From: Streptococcus sanguinis
GTDB lineage: Bacteria; Bacillota; Bacilli; Lactobacillales; Streptococcaceae
Length of the DNA: 64,000 nucleotides
Reading direction: 5' to 3'
Assembly (NCBI RefSeq): GCF_026781265.1
Contig: NZ_JAKUVC010000002.1
Location: 806,001-870,000, forward strand
The translations under genes were made by a program, and so were the position numbers. Shown here piece after piece: positions 9,621 to 19,137 of the stretch (position 1 is its first letter; each line of letters starts with the position of its first letter). Under the pieces are notes generated by a model. The model did not search any database. It was given only the letters and a program-made list of their open reading frames with translations, and had not been told where the DNA came from.

Positions 9621-11298
9621 GCTTGTCCTCCTTTTCTCGCATATAAAACTCGGTCAAAGCCAGAGGGTCGGCACCAATCTTCTCAGCCAGAGCAAAGATT
9701 GACGTTTCCTTTAGATGAGCCGCCGCAATCAACTCTTGATCTGTCAGCACCTGCGCAGGCGCCTTATCGGCTAAAATCTGACCATCCACCACAACCACTG
9801 CCCGATCTGAGTAATCCAGCATCAGCTGCATATCGTGGGTAATCATGATAATGGTATGTCCCTGCTGATTGAGCTCGTCTAGAAAGTCCATCATCTCGGT
9901 ATAATGGCGCTGGTCCTGGCCAGCTGTCGGCTCATCCAAGAGGATAATCTCGGGATTCAGCACCAAGATAGACGCAATGGTCACTCGCTTCTTCTGGCCG
10001 AAAGACAGGGCCGAAATCGGCCAACTACGGAATTCATAGAGTCCACAGGTCTTGAGAGCCGCATGGACTCGCTCTTCGATTTCCGATTCTTCCAGTCCAC
10101 GCAAGCGCAAGCCTAAAGCCACTTCATCAAAAATCATGGCTGCCGAAATCATCTGATTGGGATTCTGCAGGACATAGCCAATCCGCTCAGCTCGCTCCTT
10201 GATAGAGTCTCCTTTGATGTCCTGATCTTTCCATCTATAGCTCCCATCAGTCTCGATAAACTGACAGAGGGCCTTGGCCAGGGTTGACTTACCAGCTCCA
10301 TTTTTACCAACGATGGCTATTCGCTCACCCTTGAAAATCTTCAGGCTGATATCCTGCAAAATAGGTTTGCCTCCGCTCTGGTAAGCAAAGGACACATGTT
10401 CCAGTTCCAGTAAGGGCTCCTGGGACTCTTTATCAGAGTCAGACCAGTCTCTGCCCTCAAAGGTCACATCTGCCAGCTGCAGCTGATCCAAGCGGGACAA
10501 TCCTTCAGTCTTTTCCACATCAACGCCCAGCTGGCGTAGAGTGGTAATGTAGAGCGGCTCGCGAATGCCATTTTCAGCTAGCAGCTGGGTTCTGAGCAGG
10601 TCATCCGGCTGTCCATTAAAGAGAATGCGTCCGTCATTGACAAGCACCAAACGGTCTACTGGTCGGTAGAGAACATCTTCTAAACGATGCTCGACAATCA
10701 GAGTCGTCGTTCCCGTATCTCGATGAAGCTGATCAATCAAATCAATGGTATCCTGACCTGACTTTGGATCCAGATTAGCCAAGGGCTCGTCAAAGAGCAG
10801 AATGGGACTCTCGTCAATCAAAACTCCAGCCAGACTGACGCGCTGCTTTTGACCACCGGATAAATCCTGGGGCCGATGCTGCAAAAACTCCGATAAATCC
10901 AGCTTCTCTGACCAGGTTTTGACTTTTTCGCGCATAAGCGACAACTCCATCACATCATTTTCCAGTGCAAAGGCCAGATCTTCTGCTACGCTAAGCCCGA
11001 TAAACTGGCCATCCGTGTCCTGCAAGACCGTGCTGACAAGATTGGACTTATCATAAATGCTGGATTCAAAGGCTGGCTGCCCCTTAATCAAGAGCTGACC
11101 GCTGGCCTCTCCTTTATAAATGTTAGGTATAATTCCATTGAGGCACTGGCCCAGCGTTGATTTACCAGAGCCAGACGGACCGACAATCAGAACCTTCTCT
11201 CCCTCGTAAATAGTCAGATTGATCTGCTTGAGGGTCGGCTCAGACTGAGCTTGATATTGAAAGCTAAAGTCTTCAAATTGGATAATTGGTTTTTTCAT
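9613..11298 (-). CDS. ECF transporter ATP-binding protein with two fused ATPase domains
   Basis: A 561-residue protein with two complete ABC ATPase domains. Domain 1 has Walker [10 protein letters not shown] (40-48), signature [10 protein letters not shown] and Walker [13 protein letters not shown]. Domain 2 has Walker [10 protein letters not shown] (near 330), [12 protein letters not shown] and [12 protein letters not shown]. This fused EcfA-A' form (YkoD-like) works with EcfT, the next gene, and an S component. It starts ten bases after the phosphorylase stop. In S. pneumoniae the similar ATPase and T gene sit directly after a UPF0397 S-component gene; here that gene is about 8 kb away. Confidence 0.92.
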   Translation of the reverse strand: MKKPIIQFEDFSFQYQAQSEPTLKQINLTIYEGEKVLIVGPSGSGKSTLGQCLNGIIPNIYKGEASGQLLIKGQPAFESSIYDKSNLVSTVLQDTDGQFIGLSVAEDLAFALENDVMELSLMREKVKTWSEKLDLSEFLQHRPQDLSGGQKQRVSLAGVLIDESPILLFDEPLANLDPKSGQDTIDLIDQLHRDTGTTTLIVEHRLEDVLYRPVDRLVLVNDGRILFNGQPDDLLRTQLLAENGIREPLYITTLRQLGVDVEKTEGLSRLDQLQLADVTFEGRDWSDSDKESQEPLLELEHVSFAYQSGGKPILQDISLKIFKGERIAIVGKNGAGKSTLAKALCQFIETDGSYRWKDQDIKGDSIKERAERIGYVLQNPNQMISAAMIFDEVALGLRLRGLEESEIEERVHAALKTCGLYEFRSWPISALSFGQKKRVTIASILVLNPEIILLDEPTAGQDQRHYTEMMDFLDELNQQGHTIIMITHDMQLMLDYSDRAVVVVDGQILADKAPAQVLTDQELIAAAHLKETSIFALAEKIGADPLALTEFYMREKEDKHA

Positions 11299-11307
11299 CT
11301 TATTTCT

Positions 11308-12069
11308 CTATAGTGCCAGAGCGATTTGAATCGCTAAATTGGCAATCTTATCTTTTTCGTCTAAGTCTGCATGATTGGCTAGGTTGCGCATATCCCAAGC
11401 TTCCTCAGACAAGTGGTCGGCTGCATAAAAGAACTGGCAGACGGTTATCTCTCGAAAAGCTGCCAAGGCCGCTACAGCTGAGCATTCCATATCCACACAG
11501 ATCGCTCCCTCGGCCTTTCTCTGGCGGAGTTTAGCTGGTGTCTCACGGTAAATGCCGTCTGTCGTCCAGACCTTGCCCTTGCTATGGGAAATACCGCGCT
11601 CATCCAGAAAAGCCGTCAGAAAATCTTTCAAGCCAAGATTGACTTCCTGCTCACGGCTAGCCGGCTGGTAGTGATAGCTAGTCCCCTCATCACGCAGGGC
11701 CTCCGTCGGGATAATGATGGACGTTTCCTTAATCTCCTCATCCAAGATACCGCAAGTACCGAAAAGCACCAGCTTCTTCATGCCAAAAGCAATCAAGTCT
11801 TCCAGAATAGCCACACAGGCCGAAGCTCCAACCGGTGCATTGAAGAGAGCCAGTTCCCGTCCATCCACGAAAACGCGATAGATAGGAATTTCAATATTAG
11901 CCATGCTAGTTGTCGTAATCAGCTCATGTTCAAAATCAGCCAACATCCGCGCAAAAGTCTCTCTGGCAAAGCAAGAAACAGCCGTCTCCGGAAAACCCTC
12001 TATGGATTCATTCAAGTCTTCTGGGTTAATGATGGCCTTGCGACTTTGGTCAAATTCTTCAAGTATCAT
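11308..12069 (-). CDS. Nucleoside phosphorylase (uridine/purine phosphorylase family)
   Basis: A 253-residue NP-I family phosphorylase, which splits nucleosides with phosphate into base and pentose-1-phosphate. Visible family features are the glycine-rich phosphate loop G-T-C-G-I-L (about 154-159), the P-x-G-A-S segment in the N-terminal half and the ribose-binding V-D-M-E-C-S-A-V-A (about 197-205), a signature of the family. It is the first gene of an operon with the ECF ATPase and EcfT, suggesting that the imported compound is a nucleoside or is linked to nucleoside salvage. Exact base specificity cannot be read. Confidence 0.85.
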   Translation of the reverse strand: MILEEFDQSRKAIINPEDLNESIEGFPETAVSCFARETFARMLADFEHELITTTSMANIEIPIYRVFVDGRELALFNAPVGASACVAILEDLIAFGMKKLVLFGTCGILDEEIKETSIIIPTEALRDEGTSYHYQPASREQEVNLGLKDFLTAFLDERGISHSKGKVWTTDGIYRETPAKLRQRKAEGAICVDMECSAVAALAAFREITVCQFFYAADHLSEEAWDMRNLANHADLDEKDKIANLAIQIALAL

Positions 12070-12137
12070 AGGCTTGCTCTCTTACCCCTTTCTTCCTGAT
12101 GAAACAGCCAGCAGATGTCTACTGACTTCATCTTACC

Positions 12138-12146
12138 ATTGTATCA
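12138..12146 (-). promoter_or_regulatory. Extended -10 promoter of the phosphorylase-ECF operon
   Basis: TG-A-TACAAT on the minus strand (12146-12138), about 69 bases upstream of the phosphorylase ATG. No convincing -35 is visible. Confidence 0.45.
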
Positions 12147-12261
12147 TAAAAAGGCGGTCTGCTGAACGCTACCTGCATATTTTCTACATAACAAAAGCCA
12201 TAGGCAGGCTCTATAGCTCAAGTGAAGTGAGTACTTTGTCCAATGATTTTCCAACAAAAAA

Positions 12262-12284
12262 AGACTGGGCATAAATCCCAATCT
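12262..12284 (-). terminator. Terminator after the SemiSWEET gene
   Basis: Stem AGACTGGG/CCCAATCT (one wobble) with a seven-base T run on the minus strand, directly after the stop codon region. Confidence 0.7.
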
Positions 12285-12288
12285 CATC

Positions 12289-12549
12289 TTACATAAGGGC
12301 TGTAGCAGCAGTAATCAAGCCAAATACGATGCCCGGCATATTAGCCGCTGCCAAAGGAATGTCCCGCTTCTCTTTAAATAGACCATAAATGACCCATAGA
12401 GTACAGTTTAGAGCAGCCACTGAAGGCTGGATAAAATCACCCTTGTTGCCAGCTAGATTATTCATAATCTGTGGGATATAGGAAACATACATCATAACAG
12501 ACATAAAAGTGGCCACCCAGCCCAAGATTAGCATGTGTTTTTCTTTCAT
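12289..12549 (-). CDS. SemiSWEET-type PQ-loop sugar transporter
   Basis: An 86-residue three-helix membrane protein. The PQ-loop pattern YVSYIPQIMNNLAGNKGDF (about 23-41) and the following P-S-V-A-A-L-N-C-T-L-W-V-I-Y-G-L-F segment are hallmarks of SemiSWEETs, which dimerize to form a sugar uniporter in the membrane. AGGAG precedes the chosen ATG. It stands alone between a nucleoside phosphorylase operon and a broken gene, with its own terminator. Substrate not predictable. Confidence 0.88.
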   Translation of the reverse strand: MKEKHMLILGWVATFMSVMMYVSYIPQIMNNLAGNKGDFIQPSVAALNCTLWVIYGLFKEKRDIPLAAANMPGIVFGLITAATALM

Positions 12550-12678
12550 TTCGCTCTCCTTTTTATAAAACTGACCTCTATTCTATAGCTTCTTTTTGAA
12601 ATTTTCAAGATATTTTCAATAATGTTATCAAAACGAAAAGAGTCACAAAATTGTGAGAACTGCTGACAGACCTAAAAA

Positions 12679-12696
12679 AGCCGCCTTTTGGCAGCT
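12679..12696 (-). terminator. Terminator after the DUF4299 gene
   Basis: Perfect-looking short hairpin AGCTGCC-aaaa-GGCGGCT on the minus strand with one wobble, followed by six T. Confidence 0.7.
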
Positions 12697-12729
12697 CTGT
12701 TAAGATTCACAAAGTAGATTTTCCTAGCG

Positions 12730-13647
12730 CTAAAACTTCGGTTCTCCTTCGGGAAGTTGATCCAAAATGGCTTCCAGTTCCAGCCGATTGAGTGGCTGAA
12801 TCCGGATCTGGCTGGAATCCAGATAGCTACGGTGAGTCTCTGGAATATTCTCCAAAAAAGCTTTTAAATCCTTTGTTGTCAGATATTTATAGCCCTGCGG
12901 TCTGCTGCCATCCTCTATCAGGATATGAAGATGCCATTCCATGTCTTGACTAGCACCGCTCTCAATCATCTCTTTAACCAAGTATCCCTTGGGCATGGGC
13001 TGAGTTGGAAGGACTGTGTCCACTCCTTCTGCCAGAACATAAGAACCCAGGTATTTCCCACCCTGATCCTTATAATACTTAGGAGTAGAAAATTGACTCT
13101 GAACCTGCTGCATCTCGGCCATCTGCCTGCCAAACTCCTCCACAGGATCTTCAGCCTTGAAAAGTTCCAGAAGTTTTTCTTGCGACATGTACAAATCATG
13201 AGCATAGCCTTCGAAAACATGCATAGGCGCAGCTGCCACTCTGGCATCGTTCAGGCCATAGAGAATATCCGCTTCAAAATCAATATTAAAAATCCCGTCA
13301 GCCGTATAAGTATTGCCGTATTCATCAACAATATCCTGCTTCATCTTCTGAGCCAAACGACTCATGAAGATAATGGCCCCTTTCCAGTCGCCTACCGTCG
13401 ATGGTGTCAAGACACGAACCTAGTAGGTTTCCCGATCTGGCAGATAATAAACTTCAAACCCACGGCCTGCCCCTTCCCAATAGACAGCCAGAAAAGTTCC
13501 GACCTGATCCAAGGATTGATAAGCCTTATCGCCCTCGAGGCCTACAACCTCCAGCCCTTCTACCAAGGAAACCAGAGATAAGGGTGTTTCGACCGCCTTA
13601 TAGCTAAATAAGCCCTTTCGGTTCTGAATGTAAAAAGAAATACTCAT
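12730..13647 (-). pseudogene. DUF4299-family protein interrupted by an in-frame TAG
   Basis: One reading frame runs from ATG at 13647 to 12730 but contains TAG at 13422-13420, after residue 75 (...PDRETY stop VRVLTPS...). Both halves are needed for the roughly 305-residue DUF4299 protein known from streptococci, of unknown function. The downstream half resumes in the same frame with no base gain or loss, so a single nonsense change is the simplest cause. A weak TTG start at 13410 could give a fragment of the C-terminal part. A GGAGCATG ribosome binding site precedes the original start. Confidence 0.85.
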
Positions 13648-13816
13648 ACCATGCTCCTTTCTAACTACAAAAGCCTTTCAGAAAGCGAGAAAATGCAAAA
13701 TCAAAACTCAATACAGGTACAAACTAGCTTTTCTCCAAGACTTTTAAGGATAAACTCCATTCTTAAAACGAACTCTGGTATTAGTATAACATTTTTGGGA
13801 GAAAAAGACGAAAAAC

Positions 13817-13862
13817 CTGTATTCATGAAGAGACTTTCCGATTGAAAGCTTCATCAATACAG
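13817..13862 (-). terminator. Long hairpin after the TfoX-like gene
   Basis: Imperfect stem of 18 pairs: arms CTGTATT-c-ATGAAG-aga-CTTTC (13817-13838) and GAAAG-CTTCAT-c-AATACAG (13844-13862), followed on the minus strand by a T-rich GTTTTTC. It probably ends the AraC-VOC-TfoX unit. Confidence 0.55.
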
Positions 13863-13940
13863 ATTCTAAGAATATATTTGAATTTCATAAAAAGGTAATG
13901 AATAAACTTCTAAGAAAGCAAAACTCATTCTGAGCACTTC

Positions 13941-14300
13941 TTACTTTTTATCCTGCTGTGTCAGCTCCTGATTGTAGTCCAAGGCTAGCTTGATCCAGTA
14001 AGACAGTTTCTTTTGCGCTTCGCCATCTAAATCAATATAGCCATGATAAAGCCTCCCCTTCATTAACGTCACACTGGCACCATTTTTAGGCAGAATCTGC
14101 TTTTCTAGTTCCTTACCGATGCGGACCATGACAAGCTCTTGACCTCTCGAACTCACAGTAACAGACATCTTACCTCGGACCATAAAAGCCAAGCCACCAA
14201 ACATCTTCTTCTCTTCTACCTCTTCTTCAAAAACATGAAGAGGAAGTTCAGTAGCTAAAATGGCACGGACTTGCTGGGCTAAGGATTCACTATAAGCCAT
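13941..14300 (-). CDS. TfoX N-terminal-domain protein
   Basis: A 119-residue protein formed by the TfoX/Sxy N-terminal domain alone. The K-K-M-F-G-G-L-A-F-M-V-R-G-K-M segment (about 31-45) is the domain's core. In gammaproteobacteria this domain belongs to a competence regulator, but single-domain copies in Firmicutes are uncharacterized and often neighbour VOC-fold or AraC genes, as here. It starts ten bases after the VOC gene, so the two are co-transcribed. Confidence 0.85.
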   Translation of the reverse strand: MAYSESLAQQVRAILATELPLHVFEEEVEEKKMFGGLAFMVRGKMSVTVSSRGQELVMVRIGKELEKQILPKNGASVTLMKGRLYHGYIDLDGEAQKKLSYWIKLALDYNQELTQQDKK

Positions 14301-14309
14301 CCTTCGGCC

Positions 14310-14723
14310 TCATTTCATCACATCCCAGCCGATACCAAAACGGTCAATCAAGCGGCCATAAAACTCTGCGAAAGCTTGTTCCTCTAAAGGATAGAGAATT
14401 TGACCACCTTCAGCAAGCTTTGCAAAAAGTTCATCAGCTTCTTCTCTACTGTCTGGGCTCAGAACTAACCATTGATTGGGCTGATGATTGCTAGGAATAG
14501 ATAGGTCGTTAAAAATGCCTACATCTTCACCATGCAGGGTTAAGTTTTCCGTATCTAAGGCAATCCAGGCAAGCTTATCCCGTTTTTCTTCAGGAAGGTC
14601 AGCTGGATCCATCATCTCACTGGCTCGGACAAGTCCCTTTATCTCTGTCTGAAAAAGATCTGCATAGAAACGAAAAGCTTCTTCGGCCTGACCATTAAAA
14701 CTTAAAAACACGTCTAATTTCAT
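14310..14723 (-). CDS. VOC-family protein (PhnB/3-demethylubiquinone methyltransferase-like fold)
   Basis: A 137-residue glyoxalase/bleomycin-resistance-fold protein. It begins with the subgroup's V-F-L-S-F-N-G-Q-A-E-E-A-F-R-F-Y motif and ends with Y-G-R-L-I-D-R-F-G-I-G-W-D, the usual PhnB-like ending. These proteins lack a proven reaction. It lies between an AraC-type regulator (56 bases upstream) and a TfoX-domain gene and is probably regulated with them. Confidence 0.85.
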   Translation of the reverse strand: MKLDVFLSFNGQAEEAFRFYADLFQTEIKGLVRASEMMDPADLPEEKRDKLAWIALDTENLTLHGEDVGIFNDLSIPSNHQPNQWLVLSPDSREEADELFAKLAEGGQILYPLEEQAFAEFYGRLIDRFGIGWDVMK

Positions 14724-14779
14724 TATTGTTCCTCCAATTTTTTATATCTGAGAATAAATCTCTAGTATCAGTTTATCAA

Positions 14780-15583
14780 TTAGGATAAAAATTTTCTTAT
14801 TCTTAATTGCGCTTGTTTGGCTAGAGAACGCATGATTAAAACTGGAAGATTAACTGTAATTGGTGGATCGCTGGGCAAGGGCCTGCGCATGCTGATTTCC
14901 TCTTGATAGATGTTATCGCCTGAAAAAGTGAGAGGCTCATCGCTGCCCCAGCGAAAGTTATGCTTCAAGACATAGTTTTTAGTTAGGCGTAAATCCTCCA
15001 GCAATTCACAGGCCAAAAGATAGTAGTGGCCATCTGGTACATTTTCAAAAGTAAACTGGCTCTCCTGACTTAGTGCTACTCCGATAACTGGCTCTTCTTT
15101 AGGTATGCGGGTTTTAAAAAGCCCGATACAGCTAATGCGTGGTTCATAGCCCTCAGGATAAGATAGCGCCACAGTCAACCGATTGCCACTTTTACAGTCG
15201 GGATCCTGATGCAAGAAAGCTCCCTTCTCATCCAGCTGTTTTACCATAAAATCATAAGCCTTGGTTGATTCCTGATAATATTTTTTAGGCGAAAGTCCAG
15301 TATGCCGCTTAAAAGTATTAGAAAAACTGCCTAGACTATCATAACCAGCTTCCATAGAGGTCTCAGTCACATTTTGCCGGCCTTCTACAATCTCCTGAAT
15401 CCCTTTTTCCATCTTAAGAGCTTCCACATATTGCTTGATAGAAAAGCCCATCTTTTTCTTGAAAGTTCTGGATAGATGGGAAGGACTATAATGGAAATAC
15501 TGAGACAAATCAGTCAGACTCAGCTCTTCATCTGCATGCTGACGAAGATAGGCTGCCACTTCTTCCATGATAGCTTTGGACAT
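14780..15583 (-). CDS. AraC-family transcriptional regulator
   Basis: A 267-residue regulator with the AraC DNA-binding domain at the N-terminus (about 5-102): two helix-turn-helix units, including LSLTDLSQYFHYSPSHLSR and the second-unit signature SMEAGYDSLGSFSNTFKRHTG split across about 75-93. The C-terminal 150 residues resemble a GyrI-like effector domain and end in a strand-rich segment. The start is the ATG at 15583 because GGAAAGGAG lies just upstream; earlier in-frame codons lack a site. It probably controls the two genes behind it. Effector unknown. Confidence 0.88.
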   Translation of the reverse strand: MSKAIMEEVAAYLRQHADEELSLTDLSQYFHYSPSHLSRTFKKKMGFSIKQYVEALKMEKGIQEIVEGRQNVTETSMEAGYDSLGSFSNTFKRHTGLSPKKYYQESTKAYDFMVKQLDEKGAFLHQDPDCKSGNRLTVALSYPEGYEPRISCIGLFKTRIPKEEPVIGVALSQESQFTFENVPDGHYYLLACELLEDLRLTKNYVLKHNFRWGSDEPLTFSGDNIYQEEISMRRPLPSDPPITVNLPVLIMRSLAKQAQLRIRKFLS

Positions 15584-15770
15584 AGACTTGCTCCTTTCCC
15601 ATTTATTTAAGCCCATTATATCACATCAAAAAGAAAGGACAAAAAATCAAAACCGCATAAAGAAAAGAAGAAATCAAGTGATGCTCCGCGAGATGTCCCA
15701 AGAATCGGCGGAAATAGTCTGCTTTCCCAAATCCCTTTCCAACAAGACTTTTACCTGTAGATAAATGAAA

Positions 15771-15801
15771 AAACTTTAGACGTTTGAATCGTCTAAAGTT
15801 T
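15771..15801. terminator. Bidirectional terminator between the AraC gene and the monooxygenase gene
   Basis: Perfect 12-pair hairpin AAACTTTAGACG/CGTCTAAAGTTT with a seven-base loop and T runs on both strands. It closes the minus-strand monooxygenase transcript. Confidence 0.8.
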
Positions 15802-15819
15802 TTAGTTTTTCTTAGGAAT

Positions 15820-16128
15820 TTAGAAACTTGCCTTACCATCAAAAATAGTCAGCTTATGCAAATTTTCCATGCCTGCAATAATGGGTCTAGCTTTTGCAAT
15901 GAGATTTTGAAAAACTTCCAAGGTCAGACTGTCATTGTGAGCTTGCTCGCTCTCCCAAACTTCGTAAATATAGATGCTGTTGGGTTCATCTGCCTTCTCA
16001 CCTAAGATATAGCAGAAACAAGTGTCAAGATTTTGCATTTCTTTGACAACTTCTTGCATGTAAGCAGTAAGTTCCTGCACCTTTCCTTCTTGGGCCATTA
16101 ATTTCCCATAAACACAAAATTTTTCCAT
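15820..16128 (-). CDS. ABM-domain putative quinol monooxygenase
   Basis: A 102-residue dimeric alpha-beta-barrel protein of the antibiotic-biosynthesis-monooxygenase family (YgiN-like). It starts V-Y-G-K-L-M-A-Q-E-G-K and carries the Y-I-Y-E-V-W-E-S-E-Q-A-H-N-D segment (about 52-65) typical of these enzymes. Members act on quinols or small aromatic compounds without a cofactor, and many have no known substrate. It follows trhO closely (15 bases), so it may share that transcript. Confidence 0.85.
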   Translation of the reverse strand: MEKFCVYGKLMAQEGKVQELTAYMQEVVKEMQNLDTCFCYILGEKADEPNSIYIYEVWESEQAHNDSLTLEVFQNLIAKARPIIAGMENLHKLTIFDGKASF

Positions 16129-16143
16129 TAGGATCTCTCCTTA

Positions 16144-17130
16144 TTACTGAGCCACCAATGTTTCCAAGCTTTCTCCGATCGCAGCCAAACGCTCCACCAC
16201 TTCTGCCTGGCTCAAGCCGTTTTCAGCCACATAGCGATTGCGAGGGTGAACACGGCATTCATGAGAACAGCCACGGAGGTACTTGTCTTCGTTTTCTTCT
16301 GAAGTCAGGATGCGGCGGTTACACTCTGGATTGCCACAGTTGACATAGCGCTCGCAAGGAGTTCCGTCAAACCAGTCTTTCCCAATCACGACTGGATCAA
16401 CATGGTTGATATCAACGGAGATACGCTCATCAAATACATACATCTTACCATCCCAAAGCTCCCCTTGAACTTCTGGATCCTTGCCGTAAGTCGCGATACC
16501 GCCATGAAGCTGACCGACATCCTTGTATCCTTCACGCACCATCCAGCCTGAGAATTTCTCACAGCGAACACCACCAGTACAGTAAACAACCACGCGCTTG
16601 TCCATGAACTTCTCTTTGTTATCACGAACCCATTGCGGCAATTCGCGGAAGTTGCGAATGTCTGGACGGATGGCACCACGGAAATGACCCAGATCGTACT
16701 CATAGTCATTACGAGTGTCTAGGACAACAGTGTCTTCGTCCAAGAGTGCTTCCTTAAATTCCTTAGGTGACAGGTAAGCCCCTGTCGTCTCCAACGGGTT
16801 GATGTCATTGTCAAAATCATTGTCTTCCAAGCCCAAGTGCACGATTTCTTTCTTGTAGCGAACAAACATTTTCTTGAAAGCTTGCTCATTTTCTTCGTCA
16901 ATCTTGAACCAAAGGTCTTCCATGCCCGGAAGGCTGTGCACATAATCCATGTATTTTTGAGTGGTTTCATAGTCACCAGAAACCGTTCCATTGATTCCCT
17001 CATCTGCTACCAAGATACGGCCTTTAAGACCAATAGATTTACAGAAGGCCAGATGATCAGCTGCAAATTTCTCAGCATTCTCAATCGGAACATATTTGTA
17101 GTAAAGTAGGACGCGAATATCTTTTGCCAT
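16144..17130 (-). CDS. trhO: tRNA uridine(34) hydroxylase TrhO (rhodanese-domain protein)
   Basis: TrhO makes 5-hydroxyuridine at tRNA position 34, using prephenate-linked chemistry in the cytoplasm. The 328-residue protein has an N-terminal acylphosphatase-like domain (about 1-95), a rhodanese domain with catalytic loop CTGGVRC (about 184-190), and a C-terminal cysteine-rich region (C-x8-C-x3-C...C-x3-C) that may bind metal. Length fits the family. A 15-base site at 17158-17172 upstream matches the CodY consensus at 13 positions. Confidence 0.93.
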   Translation of the reverse strand: MAKDIRVLLYYKYVPIENAEKFAADHLAFCKSIGLKGRILVADEGINGTVSGDYETTQKYMDYVHSLPGMEDLWFKIDEENEQAFKKMFVRYKKEIVHLGLEDNDFDNDINPLETTGAYLSPKEFKEALLDEDTVVLDTRNDYEYDLGHFRGAIRPDIRNFRELPQWVRDNKEKFMDKRVVVYCTGGVRCEKFSGWMVREGYKDVGQLHGGIATYGKDPEVQGELWDGKMYVFDERISVDINHVDPVVIGKDWFDGTPCERYVNCGNPECNRRILTSEENEDKYLRGCSHECRVHPRNRYVAENGLSQAEVVERLAAIGESLETLVAQ

Positions 17131-17268
17131 AAGATTTCAACTCTCTTTTCTCTATAAAATTTTCTGAATTTTTTAATTCATCTATTTATTATAACCTGAT
17201 TGAAAAAACTGGGCAAAATATTTGTTTGAAAAATATCTGAGCTGAAAAGTTTAAATGAGAAGGACAAG

Positions 17269-17760
17269 TTATCGCTCTTCTTCCAATTGATCCAAATACT
17301 TCTCAAAGCGCTTTTTCTGCCATTTGTTTATATACTCCAAGAAAATATTGACCAGCAGCATAAAGGGAAAGTGAATGACAAAAGTAATTAAAATAACAAA
17401 TAGAAACATGGGGTGAAAAACACTATTATGATAAATAGCATGATTCAGTTGGAAATTCTGGCAAGCAATCAAGAAGGTCAGAAAACCTGTCGAAACCAGT
17501 AAGCCCCAGATAGTCAGACTGAAACTATTGTAATAATTAGCTCCCAGATGCTGAGCGCGACATATGAAATAAAGAGAGGCAATGGCAATCAGCACCAAGA
17601 AGGGCTAATAGTGAATGGCGCCAGTATTCATAGCTACAGAACCAGCATATAAGGCTAAACCACCATACAACAAGAGACTAAAAGCCTCCATGCCAGCCTT
17701 GTTGACAAGCTGCTCTTCCCGTTCGTCTAAGATTTGACGTTTGATAAGCTTGATTTTCAT
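17269..17760 (-). pseudogene. Small membrane protein (DUF6773-like) interrupted by an in-frame TAG
   Basis: The frame from ATG 17760 to 17269 encodes 163 residues but has TAG at 17607-17605 (codon 52, ...TGAIHY stop PFLVLIA...). The start I-L-D-E-R-E-E-Q-L-V-N-K-A-G and four membrane helices resemble the intact neighbour at 18444-18938. A single change, for example TGG to TAG, would explain the break. A GGAGATAG ribosome binding site precedes the ATG, ten bases after the CPBP gene, so it is the last gene of the XRE cluster. The family name is tentative. Confidence 0.75.
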
Positions 17761-17769
17761 CTCTATCTC

Positions 17770-18447
17770 CTATCTAGGTATTCCAAAAACACTTATCAAA
17801 AACATGATAATGGCAGGAAGTCCATTATTCAGCATGTGAACTGCAATACTGACTTCCAAGCGCCGAGTTCGATAAGCCAGCCAGGTCAAAATCACTGAGG
17901 ATCCACCATAAATCACAAAAGACATAATATTGGTTGGCCCATGAAAAAGAGTAAAGATCAGGCCGCCCATGATGTAACCCCAACCCTCATAACCTTTAAA
18001 GATTTTTAGAGGAATGATTCCACGAAAAATTATTTCCTCTGCAATAGGTGCTAAAATCCCAAGTGTGATGGGCAACAAAATCATATCCCCTCTTTGGAAC
18101 TCTTCTATTATAGATGCTTGATTCACCGTTGTTTCCTCACCGTGGATTAGGTTCAAAAGAAACGTTCCAAGAAAAGACACAAGAATCATACCTAGAAAGC
18201 CTAAAATGATTCTCTTCCCGTCCCCTTTTTGAAAAGCTTTGCCAGACTGAGATAAAATACCAGCCTTCTTTGCCAGTACACCAAAGACTAGCGAAGTGAT
18301 AAAAATTAGGAAAATACCAAGAAGAATGGTCCACAATCTTGGAAATTCATAAATTCTTACGACGTGCTGAACCAGCATGGGTAATACATACAGCAGCAAT
18401 GCTAAGCAAACGCATCCAACCCACAACAATCGTTTCCACCAAGTCAT
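17770..18447 (-). CDS. CPBP-family intramembrane metalloprotease (Abi/CAAX protease)
   Basis: A 225-residue membrane protein with about six to seven helices. The three family motifs are present: EEIIFRG (about 139-145), F-x-x-x-H-G-P-T-N (about 163-170) and the H-x-x-x-N motif HMLNN near the end. Members are related to CAAX proteases and serve in bacteriocin self-immunity or processing in Gram-positives. It overlaps the upstream gene by four bases inside an XRE-led cluster with no bacteriocin gene, so its target is unknown. Confidence 0.9.
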   Translation of the reverse strand: MTWWKRLLWVGCVCLALLLYVLPMLVQHVVRIYEFPRLWTILLGIFLIFITSLVFGVLAKKAGILSQSGKAFQKGDGKRIILGFLGMILVSFLGTFLLNLIHGEETTVNQASIIEEFQRGDMILLPITLGILAPIAEEIIFRGIIPLKIFKGYEGWGYIMGGLIFTLFHGPTNIMSFVIYGGSSVILTWLAYRTRRLEVSIAVHMLNNGLPAIIMFLISVFGIPR

Positions 18448-18938
18448 TCTTCAACCTCCAATTCCTTATTTAGCTTTTTCTGACGTTTGTGATTGAGATA
18501 CAGGCTGACCTTATCCATGGTCAAGCTCCCCAGTATAAAAAGCATCATTGTAAGAGCCAGCTTGAGCAGATACAAAAGGCTCAACATGCTAGCCAGGCTT
18601 TCTCGCTGTCCAAAGAAATCAATGCCCACAAGGATGAGAGCAAAGATGACTCCACCGCCAAAACGCTCCGACCATTTTTCCTCCCTCACCATATCACGAA
18701 CATCTATACCAAGACTTAAGCGACGAAACAAGGCATATAGACCTACTAGGATAATCAGAATAGTCTCTGGCAGATAAGCCAGTAAGTCCAATTGCAGGAT
18801 ATAGGCTTTGAAAAAAATAGAGATTGATAGGAGGAGGAAGATTCCTAGTACTAGTTCCCCAGCAACTTTACCGTCTAACTTCTCTATCCGTTCATCTGTT
18901 ATAAAAGGCCGCTTCTTCATCTTCTTCATCACTCTCAT
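18444..18938 (-). CDS. DUF6773-like membrane protein
   Basis: A 164-residue protein with four predicted membrane helices and charged ends. It opens with I-T-D-E-R-I-E-K-L-D-G-K-V-A-G-E, the same D-E-R-x-E-x-L-x-x-K start as the broken protein at 17269-17760, suggesting paralogues in one cluster. GGGAGGAG precedes the ATG, which lies one base after the XRE gene's stop. The function is unknown; such genes often follow short XRE regulators in Firmicutes. The family assignment is from memory and tentative. Confidence 0.7.
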   Translation of the reverse strand: MRVMKKMKKRPFITDERIEKLDGKVAGELVLGIFLLLSISIFFKAYILQLDLLAYLPETILIILVGLYALFRRLSLGIDVRDMVREEKWSERFGGGVIFALILVGIDFFGQRESLASMLSLLYLLKLALTMMLFILGSLTMDKVSLYLNHKRQKKLNKELEVEE

Positions 18939-18939
18939 T

Positions 18940-19137
18940 TTACTCCTCCCAAAACAACTGATCTAGTGTCTTGTTAAGACACTTGCAAATCGCTAAGCAT
19001 AAACTGAGGCTGGGGTTGTACTTACCCGCCTCAATCAGGCCAATGGTCTGGCGGGTCACTCCGATAGCATCTGCCAAGTCCCCCTGGGTCATATCATGCT
19101 CAGCTCGTGCCATTTTTAGTCTAAGATTTTTTGCCAT
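18940..19137 (-). CDS. XRE-family helix-turn-helix regulator (short)
   Basis: A 65-residue regulator made of one XRE domain: [21 protein letters not shown] then [17 protein letters not shown], ending L-D-Q-L-F-W-E-E as in many YozG-like regulators. The start is set at ATG 19137, eight bases after AAGGACG. The gene overlaps the preceding small membrane gene by 17 bases and leads the CPBP cluster. Two CAATATAT repeats around the cluster promoter are candidate operators. Confidence 0.9.
   Translation of the reverse strand: MAKNLRLKMARAEHDMTQGDLADAIGVTRQTIGLIEAGKYNPSLSLCLAICKCLNKTLDQLFWEE

Noticed and set aside
13651..13845. Plus-strand 64-codon frame between the DUF4299 and TfoX genes
   Set aside because: No ribosome binding site, low-complexity composition, and it runs across the minus-strand promoter and terminator elements.
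15621..15842. Minus-strand 73-codon frame with a hydrophobic end
   Set aside because: It spans a perfect bidirectional terminator and has no SD; unlikely to be translated.
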